The notes below the pieces were generated by a model. That model was not told where the DNA came from. It ran no database searches and saw only the letters and a list, made by a program, of their open reading frames with translations. DNA of 64,000 nucleotides from positions 31,647 through 95,646 of the forward strand of contig JACGCK010000172.1 in NCBI GenBank assembly GCA_014925825.1. Direction: 5' to 3'. Made by a program: the position numbers and the translations under genes. Numbering within the stretch: the stretch's first letter is position 1; every line of letters begins with the position of its first letter. The DNA is from Pholiota molesta (Eukaryota; Basidiomycota; Agaricomycetes; Agaricales; Strophariaceae). Shown piece by piece: positions 37,000 to 49,469 of the stretch.

Positions 37000-39203
37000 A
37001 TGTCCACCCCTCATGTCATAGCCTCCTCCTCCGCACATCCCTCCCACTCCGTCTCCTCAAACAATGGCATTGTCGGCGGGCACTACAAGGTGGGAAAGAA
37101 AATCGGCGAAGGCTCGTTCGGTGTTGTCTTTGAAGGTTCGTATCTTTCTTGTCTTCGCCTTTTCGGCGCCATTCTCTGCTTCGACGCCGTCGCAGCGCCC
37201 ACTGCATATGCACAGTGTAGCGCCACCTTCCCAAACTATTGTTCAAGTTGCCCTGCCCCTGTCCTCCCCACACTACCAAGCTTGCTGTCAATTCGTGCAG
37301 ACTGATCACTGCACGCTGCATACGCATTGAACTTACATCTAACTTCGTCCCAACAGGCGTAAAAGTCACCACCAACCAGCCTGTGGCAATAAAATTTGTA
37401 CGATCCCCTCCTTTTCGCCACTTCATCCCCGCTCATGCTGCGCCCAACAGGAACCTCGAAAGTCGGACGCTCCTCAGTTAAGGGACGAGTTCCGCTCGTA
37501 CAGGACGCTTAATGGAACGCGTGGGTCCATCCTTTCTTGTATTTTCCTCTAATTTACTATCTGCGCCGTTGCACAGCCGGGGTACCGCAAGTGTACTATT
37601 TCGGACAGGAAGGGCTCCATAATATTTTGGTCATCGACCTACTAGGCCCTAACCTGGAGGACCTTTTCGATATGTGCGGGCGAAAATTCACCATCAAGAC
37701 AGTATGTATGGCTGCCAAGCAAATGGTTCGTTTACTATCATTACTCTTGTTCTGCTTGCATGGTCCCCCCGCATGGCTGCGGATCACGGACTGGACTTCA
37801 TACATCTCGAGTCTATCAACATACTAACAAATCACATTAATAGGTGACCCGGGTACAGGCGATTCACGACAAATCACTAATTTATCGTGATATCAAACCA
37901 GACAACTTCCTCATTGGTGTCCCAGGAAACAAGAATGCCAATACCGTACACATCATCGGTGCGTCTAGCACATTCATGAGACGACCCCTGTTCGGAGGAT
38001 TAATGCCTCGTGTTTTTATCTATAGATTTTGGAATGGCGAAACATTACCGGGATCCCAAAACTAAGGTACACATCCCTTACCGTGAGCGCAAATCGTTGT
38101 CGGGGACGGCCCGTTACATGTCAATCAACACCCATCTTGGACGTGAACAGTCTCGACGGGATGACTTGGAATCGCTCGGCCACGTGTTTATGTACTTCCT
38201 GAGAGGAGGTCTTCCATGGCAAGGCCTAAGGGCGGCGACCAACAAGCAAAAGTACGAGAAAATTGGCGAGAAAAAACAAACTACTCCCATCTCTGAGTTA
38301 TGTGAAGGTTTCCCTGGTAAGCTTATATCCCATCTATCACAAGACCTCAACTGATGATCTTACCTCATCATCAGAGGAGTTTACAATTTACATGAACTAC
38401 GTTCGCAAATTGGGCTTTGAAGAAACTCCTGACTATGATTTCCTTCGCGAGCTTTTCACGAAGGTGTTGAAGACTCTAGGCGAACCAGAGGATGGAATCT
38501 TTGACTGGATGCTGCTTAACGGCGGCAAGGGTTGGGAAGCAGGCAACGTTAGTCTATATCTGTCGAGATGCATATAACCTTGCTGACAAACTTTGATTCC
38601 ATAGCATACATCTGCCTCCGTAGCACCTACACCCAACCGTGAAACCCGACGAGACCGCGAACACGGCCGTCGTTCAAGACAAGTTCCCGACGGCACTACG
38701 CCAAACCAACTTGTATTGAGCCCTGCTCCTGCTCATCACAAGAGCAATCGGCGAGCACCTACTGGTGATCGCGCCAATTCGAGGGATCTCAACAGTGTTC
38801 AACCACTTGCTCCTCAGAGTAGACGGCGAGTCAACAGGCGAGGGACATCAGTGCCGGACTTACGGCGCCCCACCCGTATGCGACAGCACCCAGCCCCACT
38901 GGCTATCGGACGGCCAACGCCAACAACTCCTATGGCCGACATTCTCCAAATCCCAACCCCCAGTTGCTTGCAAACGGCAATGGCCATTTGAACGGGTCGG
39001 AATCGTTCTTATACGGACAAGCGGCCGCTGGCAAGAATTCGTCGGGCGATGGAACTGCGAACGGCGGCCAGAGGGATGTTAACGGCCAAGTTAGGAACAT
39101 GGGCATGTACGAACGGGAGCAGATGCAGAGAGTTGGCGAGCAAGACGAAGATGGCGGTCATGGTAGACCAAAGGGAGTCTTCAGCTGGCTCTGCTGCCGT
39201 TGA
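37000..39203 (+). CDS. Casein kinase I, Yck/Cki type with C-terminal Cys-Cys
   Basis: CK1 Ser/Thr kinases of the yeast Yck type act at membranes in morphogenesis, nutrient signalling and endocytosis. Exons are 37000-37135, 37357-37397, 37451-37520, 37577-37725, 37844-37958, 38026-38316, 38375-38547 and 38605-39203. Kinase features are the Gly loop [14 protein letters not shown], Lys in [18 protein letters not shown], catalytic [17 protein letters not shown] in [11 protein letters not shown], and CK1-specific [14 protein letters not shown]. The long tail is Ser/Asn/Gly-rich and ends in FSWLCCR, whose Cys pair suggests palmitoylation. Near 38826 the tail must shift frame by one base with no usable splice site: upstream QPLAPQS, downstream [19 protein letters not shown]. 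The kinase domain itself is intact. Confidence 0.9.
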
Positions 39204-39932
39204 TTTACTCTTGCGCGGAAGGTTGATCCTCCAAGCTCCATATATTTTGCGTACCGGCTGCGCCCCCTATAATCATTGGTCAGTTGCACACTACCCTCGC
39301 TTTATCGGTTCCTGCTTAACTAACTCCTCTCTATCTCAGTTATGTCTAGACCTCGCTCTGCATTCATGACTATCAACATCACTTTTTAATCTGCATCAAG
39401 CCAACCAATCCTTCAACGACCATCCTTTTTTTTTTCAAGCTCATACACTCTCCATCATCTCCATATATATGTATATCAGCTATTCGATCCGTCGGCCTGC
39501 CCACTGACAAGGACCCCGATGGTCATTACTATACCTTAGGAAGCTCCTAACGTTGACGAGACGAGCGATTTATGACCCTTTTTACCTCAAGGTTCTTTTC
39601 TATTTTTTAACAACATGTATTATGTAGGCAATTTAATAATGCTTCTCGGAGAATATGACGACACTTGTGAACAGTTTATGAAGGTTCTTTAATACTTGAT
39701 GTGAATTGACATTTACTCAGTCGATAAGTCATGATCAGTATGGCGTCGAGGGACCTCAGAGGGATGTGATTGGCTCATGCTCAAAGTGCTGCGCGTGCAA
39801 GACCCACGTTGGTCACGGTTGTCTTATCGCATAGTTCTCTTTTATCTCAAACTCCACGCGCCGCTCAACAGCAATACATCACCCATTCATACACACCCGG
39901 CAGAAATAATATAATATCAGATATAACTCGAT
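39204..39932. other. Intergenic
   Basis: 3' UTR of casein kinase I and promoter of PFK-2. A T10 run is near 39426. No gene is seen. Confidence 0.5.
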
Positions 39933-42451
39933 ATGGCGGACCCCAGCCGTCTATCAGTCCCAGGCGCAAAAGTCTCTCAGGATCTCAAGCTTGTGTCGGG
40001 CATGCTCCAGACTATGCAGGACTCGGGGCAACTCCCAGTGCCGTTCTCGCCCGGTATCCCGCCTGTTGCGTTCGGCGCCGGCGGGCCTATGTAAGTGGGT
40101 TGCATTTCTCATGTAGAAGAACGGTGGAAGGCTCATACTGATTCTCCGACGTGATCCCGATACTTAGGTTGAAGCAGTTCGACGAGTCGACGGTGGTGAG
40201 CCGGAAGGGATCACAGGCACCGACGCCGCCGATGTCGGTGAAGGGCATTGGGAATAAAGGTACGCGGTCTGCGATGCGTATCGTGCTGAAGAACGCTGAG
40301 GACCTGGTGCAGTAGCGAAGCCTGACTACTCTGACTCGAAGATCGTAGTCGCGATGGTGCGTTCTTCCTTGGGCTGGCCACTCTTTCCTTGGACAATGTC
40401 TTACGCTACGACTGATAGGTAGGTCTCCCGCGCGAGGCAAATCGTATCTGAGTAATAAGCTCATGATATATCTCAAAGTGCGTTTACTCCTTTCCTCAGG
40501 GGAAATCTGATCTTAATAGACGCCGATGGTAGTGGCTGGAATATGACGTGAAGGTGCGTTGGCTCTGTATCCGTTGCTACTCCGTACCTCATCTATCATA
40601 GGTCTTTAATGTGGGCCAACTGCGCCGCACGCGCGCCAAACAGAAAGCGCAACAGTAAGTCCTCATACCGTTTCTTATGATAACTGATCTCATGGGCTTA
40701 TGTATCGTGAACTCAAGGCTGGGAATCAAGGAAGATCATACCGCGTCCTGGTTCAGCCATGAGAATGAGGCGGCCAATCTTTCGCGCGAGCGACTGGCGC
40801 AAGACAGTTTGGAGATGCTTATTGCCTGGCTAAAGCAGGGAGGCAATGTAGGGATTCACGGTATGTGCGCGTCGTTCATTCCAGCGAGAGCCTGTAGTGA
40901 TTGTATACAGACGCAACAAATAGCACTCGAGCGCGCAGGTCAGATTACTTTTCTGTGGGTACGTCGTAATGAATACTGATTGTTATCTCTCTTCCAGAGC
41001 CAGCATAGAAGCACGCGTGGCCAAAGAGCCGGGTATCAGTCTCATCTTCCTTGAATCCTATGCGAGATCCTGCCGTCATCGCCGCGAACGTCGCGCTGAA
41101 AGTGAGCTCTGGCGATCCCGACTACAAAGACACTTCGCCTGGGGAAGCCAAACGCGATTTCCTGCGCCGAATCACAGAATATGAGAAGGTGTACGAGACG
41201 ATCACCGAGCCGCATTTGTCATATGTAAAGATTGTCAAGTTGGAAGCCAGGTGACGGTATCGCGCATCCACGGATATCTGCAAAGTCGAATCGCGTTTTA
41301 TCTGATGAACTTACACTTGAAGCCGAGGAGTATCTACCTATCACGGGTGAGTTTCTGATTCCCTCTCGACAACAATGTCGGATTTATATTTATGAACTCA
41401 TGGTTTGGTTAAATAGCATGGTGAGAGTCAATTAACGTGGAAGGCAAAATCGGAGGCGATTCGCTTCTATCTCCCCGGGGAATGCAATACGCAGATGCTT
41501 TGCCTGCGCTGGTCAAGGATAACATTGGAGATGCTCCTCTAACTGTGCGTAAACCCCCAGTTGAATTGTGATTAGCATACCCATAGTTATATTATAGGTC
41601 TGGACTTCGACCTTGCGGCGGACGATTCAAACTGCAAGCCGTCTTCAGTACCCTAAACTACTTGGAAATCTTTGGACGAGCTGGATGCTGGTGCGTTTGA
41701 TTTGTTCCATAGTTTACGCGTCTCCTGGCCTCATGAATGAAACGTAGGCGTTTGCGATGGAATGACATACGAGGTACTTTTGTTCTGCATTTCTCGCTAA
41801 AACATGCATACTGAAATACTTTGATTGAAAGGAAATCGAGGTTAGATCTTACCTTCATATTTCCTGATCTAGTGATTAACTTTGGGGTGCAGCAAGCATA
41901 TCCAGACGACTTTGCAACAGGGACGAAGACAAGTTTAACTACCGATATCGTGGTGGAGAGTCGTACCGTGATGTCGTGGTGAGGTGGAGCCGGTAATCAT
42001 GGAACTCGAACGTCAGAGAACGTGATGGTTATCGGTCATCAGGTGTGTTGCTTGCGTGCTTCTTGGTCTTGTGAAGTCCTATTAAGCCTATTCATTGCCT
42101 CAGGCCATCCTGCGTTGCCTGTAAGTTTAAACGGAAACATCTCAGGAAACAGCATTCAAATATTTTCATAGCTACGCATATTTCCATCATCTGCCTCAGG
42201 CCGACCTGCCCTACATCAAGATCCCTCTTCACACTGTTATTAAATTGACCCCGAAAGCTTACGGATGCGACGAAGAAAGGTTCGTAAATTCCCTACAATT
42301 GCCATCGATGGATGTAGAAAAGCGGCTCTAATGGATGCCTTTCAGATATGCTTTGCCTATCCAGGCGGTAGATACACACCGGCCGAAGCCTAAAGCTCCT
42401 GCCCCAGTGGTGCAGCACACGACAGCAAGGGATTACTACGGCAAGCGCTAA
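39933..42451 (+). CDS. 6-phosphofructo-2-kinase / fructose-2,6-bisphosphatase, frame-broken in this sequence
   Basis: The bifunctional enzyme makes and degrades fructose 2,6-bisphosphate, the regulator of glycolysis. The N-terminus [14 protein letters not shown] is followed by a disordered region ([10 protein letters not shown]) and the kinase domain, with P-loop [46 protein letters not shown] and [20 protein letters not shown]. The phosphatase domain has the catalytic [32 protein letters not shown], and [15 protein letters not shown] near the end; TAA is 42449-42451. At least eight positions (about 40430, 41058, 41238, 41432, 41659, 41919, 41984, 42015) lack one base relative to the conserved frame (41058 could equally be one extra), while introns keep normal splice sites. 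As written the gene cannot encode a full enzyme. Either the local consensus is poor or this copy is decaying. Confidence 0.85.
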
Positions 42452-43507
42452 GAGACAAGGACTGACGAAGATTAAGATACTCAGAGGATCATATGACTCA
42501 CTAATGCATCCATCTTTCGATGGGTATAGAGTTTGTACAGTAAAATAACACAAGCACCAAAGATGTATATTTGCCGAGTAGAGGACTTTCACTCGCTAAT
42601 AAAGGAATCATAGAATCGCCGCACGGAACGATAACATGTGTGATTCATGTGTCACTGACTCACTGAAATTACGCCGTCAGTGGGATTTGGCACCAGAAGT
42701 TCTCAGTTTAATGAAAAACTCTCCGCCGTCCGGATTCTAAGTCTACACGAATCTGGTCGAAAAGTAAGCAAGCAATTTCGTGGATCAATACATGTTACTT
42801 GCACTCATGATGCATCGAAATTCGCAGGAAGGGCTAAGTATCGGGTTATCAGCATATGGATATACGACGTTTCAGGTCAAAGAGGATCTAGTCGCGGCAT
42901 ATGATCATGAACATTGACATGGTGCCGAGCACGAACATAAACGGCAAGTATATTTCCTATTTGGAAATTCATGCTCGACCCGCTGGTTTCACTCCGTGAG
43001 ACCAATGGGCATGGTAATAGGTGGTAGGTATTAGGCGCAAAGGAGCATTTGTTTAGGCAGCCTAGGTATCTCTCTCTCGCCTGACCCGAGTGATAGTCGA
43101 CTTTGCAAAGAAAAGTTACCAAGGGTTTGACGGTGCGGAAGGTTCGTGTGCAGTTTGGGTGTTAGTAGTAGTACACACTTGAAGTTTGAGGCTTGTTTGA
43201 GGCTCGACGTGAACGAGCATGGCGACGGTAAATAATTGTACTCAGCAGCATATGAAAGCATACTTACATGAGGGGCCAGACGGCCCAGACCAGCGATTCG
43301 GCTATATTTATTCCATCCTTTCAACGCGGGTTTTATCTTATTCTTATCTTCACATACCGATAAGAGAATGACCTTTCGGACCAGATATTTCAGCGCCTAT
43401 GCTACAACAGTAAGCAATTTTGTAATTCATGTACTAAAACAAAGATACGGTAACTTCGGAATGTCAACGGGAAGGACTTTTGGTCCTCGAGAATTCGGAG
43501 TACTCGT
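42452..43507. other. Intergenic
   Basis: Between PFK-2 (plus) and a small minus-strand gene. Minus-strand frames at 42877-43324 have no motif. Confidence 0.45.
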
Positions 43508-43890
43508 TTAGTCGGGCTGCTTAAACTGCGAGATCTGCAGACCTGGCACTTCTGAAATTAATAGCTTGGCAGCGAAGACGGACAGAGAAGGCTGGAAGAA
43601 CTCGGATGTCCAAATTAAACCATACCATCGGGCATGTAAAATTCCAAGATAGGACGATTTCCAGCGTTGGAAACTTGATTCACTTGAATGAATGACATCA
43701 GGATACGAGCGCTGGATGGTACGATTCTCGTGGATTGATTTGGGGTTTCGATATCCCAACCTGGCAATTAAGCGGTCGGCTTGCATCGGTCACTACAAAT
43801 GTATCGTACGATGATACGCTGTTTTAACCTAGATACGTACTCTGGGTAGCGATATTTGGGACGCTCTACATGCTCTTCGAAGAAAGACAT
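43508..43890 (-). CDS. Small hypothetical protein, probable frame break
   Basis: An ATG at 43890 starts MSFFEEHVERPKYRYPE. A 92-codon frame ending at 43508 contains RLGYRNPKSIHEN, KSSYLGILHARWYGLIWTSE, and FFQPSLSVFAAKLL. Both parts have protein-like composition and are adjacent. They lie in different frames, and the plausible 48-base intron (43793-43840) does not reconcile them, so one indel is required near 43780. I do not recognise the family. Promoter space is shared with the divergent gene at 44117. Confidence 0.4.
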
Positions 43891-44062
43891 AAAATAAAAA
43901 ATTGGGGAATGAGATGGGAACAGTTGTAAATGAGGCAGCACTCGGAGGAGTTGCAACTTCCATTCCAAGACTGCCTGGGTGCGGCTGGGATTTCAAATAG
44001 TCCCAAAATAGAAATGGTAGGATGTGGGGTAGCCCCAATATTCCCACCATAAATAGAACAGC

Positions 44063-44069
44063 TATAAAG
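44063..44069 (+). promoter_or_regulatory. TATA box
   Basis: TATAAAG 48 bases before the ATG at 44117. Confidence 0.5.
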
Positions 44070-44116
44070 TATGGCATCCGACCCTCGCCCCCTAGACCCA
44101 CTCAAACACAACCCCC

Positions 44117-44749
44117 ATGTCTCTCTCCAAGCACGCCGCCGCTGCCCTTCGCGCCTCGAAAAAGCCCATCGGTGCACGCGCCTTCCACTCGCCCTTCGCG
44201 GTTCTCGGCTCATCGCCCCTGTCGAACACCAATGCTGCGGTGCAGAATTCCATGACGTCCTCGCAGGACACCATCTTGTCCCAATACGAGAAGCATTACG
44301 AACACCCACACGAGCCCGTCATCGCAGGCTCCGGCTACCGCACCTATGTGGTCTCAGAACCAGACCAGTCGTCGCGTCACTACCAGGTTCCCGCGGGCGC
44401 CTATCCCACTTCAGCCCCTTACGACAACTTTCCCCCAACGCCTGCCCCACAAACTAAGGGCATCCAATACTCATCCACAAGTGCACAACTCCTTGCGCAT
44501 GGATTTACCACACGCGCTGCTCCGCAGCACAGCGGTGGCCTCGGCGAGAGCTCTGCCATCCGCCACAAGTCGGCGCCCGGCGAGATGGGCGCAAGAGGGG
44601 GAAGTCATGGAGGGGCGAACATGGTGGACAAGTCCGGAACCACTGCGGGGACGGGTAGCCTCGGAGAACGGAATCCGCAACCTGATGGGAATGCCGCAGA
44701 GAAGTTCTCAAAAGCGGGGTTAGACGGAGCGTGGAAATTGCGCAAGTAA
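44117..44749 (+). CDS. Hypothetical protein with likely mitochondrial presequence
   Basis: A single exon of 210 codons with its own TATA box. The N-terminus MSLSKHAAAALRASKKP followed by IGARAFHSPF is basic, hydroxylated and free of acids, a good mitochondrial targeting signal. After it come SQYEKHYEHPHEP, RTYVVSEPD and YPTSAPYDNFPPTP, then a Gly/Ser-rich tail (EMGARGGSHGGANMV) ending FSKAGLDGAWKLRK. I recognise no enzyme domain. High GC and the clean frame support it as real. Function unknown. Confidence 0.65.
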   Translation: MSLSKHAAAALRASKKPIGARAFHSPFAVLGSSPLSNTNAAVQNSMTSSQDTILSQYEKHYEHPHEPVIAGSGYRTYVVSEPDQSSRHYQVPAGAYPTSAPYDNFPPTPAPQTKGIQYSSTSAQLLAHGFTTRAAPQHSGGLGESSAIRHKSAPGEMGARGGSHGGANMVDKSGTTAGTGSLGERNPQPDGNAAEKFSKAGLDGAWKLRK

Positions 44750-46575
44750 CAAGTAACTGTGCGTGGGTGTTGAGGTTCGGAGGATTGAGGGGTGTCTAAG
44801 TTTATTCTCTTGAGAACGGTTTCGCTCGCTATGTTTCCTAATTAGATACGAATGCATGGAGGCGAGACCAGACCAGACCCAGCTGGTTGTATGATAGCGT
44901 AGATCGTAGTGTTTCATTCTGCTTTTTGATAATTGTATTATTCTTCCATCCATTCAGTTCCCTCACGAGATGTCGCAGTAATCCACGAAGTTCTATACTT
45001 AAATCGAGTCGCCAGGACTTTAGAACTTCAGTGCTCACGTCCGCGGTCGATTCCATTTGGGGGACCACTCGCGGCCCGGTGCCATGTAACCGAGGGGAAA
45101 CCCAATCTTGGCCGTTCATTCATTCATGGGAGGTTTCTGAGCTCATTATAATTGTACTTGCCAAACTTTCGGGTTTCTTCAGTCCACAATGGAGCACAAG
45201 TGAGGTACACAAAATGGGTAAAGACACCAAGAGTGAAGGACCCAAGTCTCGATTCAACTGTGTATAAGTCATTAAGCTTAAGTGTAGCTTGGGATCGCGC
45301 GAATTAATAGCCGCGCCTCCAGGGAAGCTCACCTAGTGAGTCTCCTATGAGGTGGCTCAAACTAGCTGGCATGAGGCTCTCATCGAATACAAACAGCAGA
45401 GAACACAATTGATATGGAAGGAGGCCGCAAGCAGGCAAGGATGATAGGCAGACCGATGAACTGCATTGGTCAAGAGAATGTGAGACTGAGTGAGTATAAA
45501 TGAGGGTGTCGCTAGGATATATGGATGAAGAAAAACCGGAGAGCGGTGATGGGAAGAAAAACAGCAAGAAGCGCTCCGATTCATAGAGAAGCGAAGCATG
45601 ACAAGGTTAAGATGCACGAGATGTCTTGGGTCGACAAGTTCCCAATCCGAGTATATTCCGGCTTGAAAGTAAATATCAAGAATGCAGCTCTAAGAATATG
45701 ATACATAGTTGCTAGAGAGTGAAGAGCAGGGCGGAGCTCTTATATACGTGGGTCGAAATTTTTGAAGCAACTGAGCAGATATTTTAAGCCTGGAGCGACA
45801 GAGTGTTATGGATCAAGCTTTTTATATCTTGCGGGTCCAGGAAATAGATATGTATGATGGACTAGTTGACAATCCGCGGTCCTTGGGAGGACTACGACCC
45901 GAGAAAGATGCTAAGCGCGTTGTTCCGAGCGATAGCTCCCTTTTTGGGGCGCTCCATGTCATAGGATTGCGCCTAGCTAAGCAGAGGACACATTCAAGCT
46001 GTTACCATCCATTCAAGTTCCACTGGTGTCGTGAAGACCACTTGAAGTTGCACTCGAGATTGCGCAAACTTAGCCGAGCTGTTTTGAGTCAAGTTGACGC
46101 CGTAAGCTTGGGAAACTCGTGCTTGAAATAAGGTGAATTAATGACAATCTGCAGAAGAATTAGGGCATATTTTGCTGCGTGCACATGTGAAGAAGTACGC
46201 TGGGGTTGGCCCAGTTTTGCCTGCACGACCAGAATAGGGCGATTTTGTTCCCGTGTTCCACTGATTGGGGTTCGCATGTCAGATGAAGGTTTGGAAGACT
46301 GGGCTTGAAAGCGATTGTAATGGTAGGCATCTGAGCGGGAGACAAAGGGTAGAGCAGGTAGATGACCTGGAGGGGAACTGGTGAGAATATGTGGCGCCCT
46401 AGAAAGACGGGGTGGCGGTCGAGGGCAAGGGATCGGTGCTGTTCGTGTTCCTGAGTGCGAGATGTTGGGCGTGGGAAATGTCAAAGTTAAGATGAGCATG
46501 GTGCCAAAGTCTCACAGCCGTTCCTCTTTACTGCAGCCACGACGCACTCCCCCAGCGCCTCAAGGCTGCCCAAGC
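44750..46575. other. Intergenic, no gene recognised
   Basis: 1.8 kb. Frames on both strands (44887-45617, 45808-46131, 46089-46499) lack motifs. The sirtuin promoter should occupy the right part. Confidence 0.45.
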
Positions 46576-48751
46576 ATGACCTTTTTTCTCCCTCTGGACC
46601 CAGCCACCCCGCTGCCTTCGCAGCCCGCGTTTCTCGCAGCAGCCGCTAACCCCGTCACCCAGCTCACAAAGGTGGTTCAGGCGATAATGAAAGCGAGGAG
46701 GATCGTAGTCATCTGTGGTCTGTGGCGCTCTCAGCTGTGATAAGATCAGCAACGCTCATTACCGATACAGGTGCTGGCATTTCGGTGGATGCGGGGATCC
46801 CAGACTTTCGTTCCTCCGAAGGACTTTTTCAAACCATCAAACGCGATAACCCGCGCGAAGCTATGTCTTCTGGCAAAGAGCTCTTTGACGTGTCAGTCTT
46901 CAATGTGAGTACTTCCTTTACTTTTATCAACCTTCACAGGCGAAGAGCGCTGGTCTTTATGCAACCTTTATGCGTTGGAAATGATGTCAACCAACGCCCT
47001 ACTTATTATTACATTTTCTTGAATTTCGCTTTGACATTCCACAACGCTGACTATCTGCGTTTCTGCATTAGTCCGAGCAAAAGACTTCGCTCTTCTGCCA
47101 AATGATTGCGCAGCTCTCAGACTTATCACAGACAGCCGAACCAACATCATTCCATCATGTCCTACGTGCTCTTGACGACCGTGGACGTCTGCTAAGGGTG
47201 TACACCCAAAATATCGACGCGATTGAGCAAAAATGCGGGCTTTCCTTTGGTGTTCCCGAATTTGAGGGAAAGCGTTCAAAATCTCGTTCGAAAGGCAAAC
47301 TAAAGACGGCGGATGTCCCTACAAACGCCACGGCGGACGCCCAACCCGTCGCTTCGACTAGTCGGCTGCCGTCGCCCCCCGTGGAAACGCCGCGGTGCAT
47401 TCCCCTACATGGCACTCTACAGTCAATGCATTGTCAAATCTGCAACCACTCGTTTCCACTCTCAGACTACATGCCGGCGCTTATAGCTGGCCAGCCGCCG
47501 CACTGCCCGGAATGCACCTCTTTAGAGGAAACGCGCCAGCTTGTAGGTAAGCGCCCGCGCGGCATCGGAAAACTGCGCCCGAGTGTTGTGCTATACAATG
47601 AAGCGCACAAGGACGGAGAGGGTGTAGGCGATGTCGTACAGAAGGATCTCATCGGCTCTTCGAAAGGCAAGGGTCGAAGTGGCGCTGATTTGTTATTAGT
47701 TGTGGGCACAAGTTTGAAAGTTCCTGGTACCAAACGGATGGTCCGCGAGTTCGCAAAAGCTGTTCGCTCGCGCTCTTCGTCAAAGGAGGAGAACGGCACG
47801 CCCAATGGGTCCCATTCAATCCATGGGCTCGCAACCCCGACCCCGTCGCCTCGCCGCTCGCCGATATCGGATGAAGAGACTCTGACGGTCCCCAAGGCTG
47901 TTTATCTAAACCTGGAATTTCCCGTGCCCACAAGAGAGTGGGAAGGTGTGTTTGATGCATGGATACAGGGTGATGCGCAGGATTTCGCAGAAATGTTGCA
48001 TGCGGAGATCGAAAAAGAGTCGAAGGCGAAGGAGATAGCAGTGGAGAAGAAGCGACGAAAGGAGGAAGAGGCAGCGCTGGCGAACATGGCGGAACACGAG
48101 CTCCCTGATCTTGCGCGTATGGAAGAGGAAAGCAGAGCCGGTCCATTTGTGGTCACGAGCCCGAGCGTTATTGCGAAACGGAAACCGACCGCATCACAGG
48201 CTACCCATAGCAAGAAGAAAAGATCGATATATCTTGCACCGCTCTCTCCACCTCGCACCCCCATATTCTCATCTAGACCTCCCGGTGGCACAGATGTACA
48301 GTTTAGGGATAACGATGGCGACGTTCATATGCGCGAAACCCCGTATCCTCCCCACTCGCCCAGATTAACACTGCGCATTCCTGCGCGCCCTCTGAAACGC
48401 CCATCTTACCGTCCTCCAGAGGTATACCTTACCGCCAACCCAAGGCATGTCCGACCCTACGAGTACAGAACATTCGGGGATCACACTGGGAGCGTCCCGC
48501 CTATCCTAAATGAAAATGACGACAACGAGGACAGCAGTGCTCGCCAACTTCAACGGCATGACGACGGTAAGCGTCCCCCGATGAGTCGCAGTGCTGTTGC
48601 TTCGGGCTCTAGTCGCGAGCACGATCGTCATCGTCATGAGTATAAGCATTCTACTACGGCATCGTCTAATGCACGGCGATCGAGGCATGATGACGGCGGG
48701 ACGCTGCAGTCTTGTCCTCTACCGCATGGGATTCCTGCCGCATGTCGATAG
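46576..48751 (+). CDS. NAD-dependent deacetylase, Hst3/Hst4-like sirtuin
   Basis: Hst3/Hst4 sirtuins remove acetyl groups from histone H3 Lys56 after replication. Three exons (46576-46717, 46771-46904, 47072-48751) give 651 residues. NAD-binding motifs are VICGAGISVDAGIPDFRSSE and YTQNIDAIE; the catalytic His is in PLHGTLQSMHC. The zinc Cys residues are CQIC and CPEC. Later motifs are LRPSVVLYNEAH and LLLVVGTSLKVPGTKRMVREF, the latter strongly Hst3/4-like. An insertion rich in Ser/Lys lies between YTQNID and the zinc site. The long C-terminal tail is charged and Ser/Pro/Arg/His-rich, with a Lys/Glu coiled segment (EIAVEKKRRKEEEAAL). An in-frame extension upstream of 46576 is open. It is intact and convergent with the SRA gene. 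Confidence 0.88.
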
Positions 48752-49469
48752 TTTTTACTCTTCTCTGCTCTTTTCTCGCTTGATCCTATATCTATCATCA
48801 CACATCACGAGCATTAGACTTCGTGGACCGGGTCCACGGCCGCAGCAGCAGAATTAAACCCCTTCTCGAAAATACTCCCTGCTGTTTCGTCATGAATGGT
48901 TGCTCTTGGTTTTGATTATACTTCGATTGATGTTTCATCCTACATGCTTCAACTTTTGAGCTTGAGCAGCTCAGAGTATGTGGTGATGTAATGATTGACA
49001 CAGTATTTAACTTTGTCCGTATACTATTTATTTATAAGTTATGTATAACTAGCTCATTGCACTGTGGTTAACTCTGCAAGCATCATGTCTGTTGTTATGC
49101 TACTCATTAGATCTTAGACTTATAACAAGGAACAAGAGATTAGAATGGGGACAAAATGGATATATTGGTTCGATTTGGATATATGGGAATCAAAAATGAG
49201 CTTCCAGATTGTCATTTCTTTTAATGTCTGGGCAAATATTGGCCAGGTTGAAATTGGAATTGGAATGAACTGATTTGGAATCAGATTGGAATTAACCACC
49301 TTAAAGTCAATTTGTTAAATACTAAATTGATCTGAGTAAACAACAAATTTACTTTGTCAAAAAGATAAATTTTCTCATAGAGGCTTGTTTACTGGCTTTA
49401 TCAAGTTTTTATAACTAATGTTGATTGCTGGAATTGCTAAATTGGTTTAGGTTGGAATTTACTTGGTTT
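48752..49469. other. Intergenic between convergent genes; AT-rich
   Basis: From about 49000 the base composition drops sharply in GC relative to the sirtuin gene. The rest is 3' sequence of the two convergent genes. Confidence 0.5.

Noticed and set aside
40262..40315. An additional frameshift in PFK-2 before the [10 protein letters not shown] segment
   Set aside because: A 53-base intron with donor GTACGC and acceptor GTGCAG joins AAT AAA G to TA GCG AAG in phase, so no indel is needed there.
39933..42451. RIP (repeat-induced point mutation) as the cause of the broken PFK-2 gene
   Set aside because: The defects are single-base losses, not C-to-T or G-to-A changes, and no TA/CA bias or stop-codon enrichment was seen.
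47155..48291. Long minus-strand open frames opposite the sirtuin gene
   Set aside because: They mirror the high-GC sirtuin coding frame, have no motifs, and the plus strand carries conserved sirtuin residues throughout.
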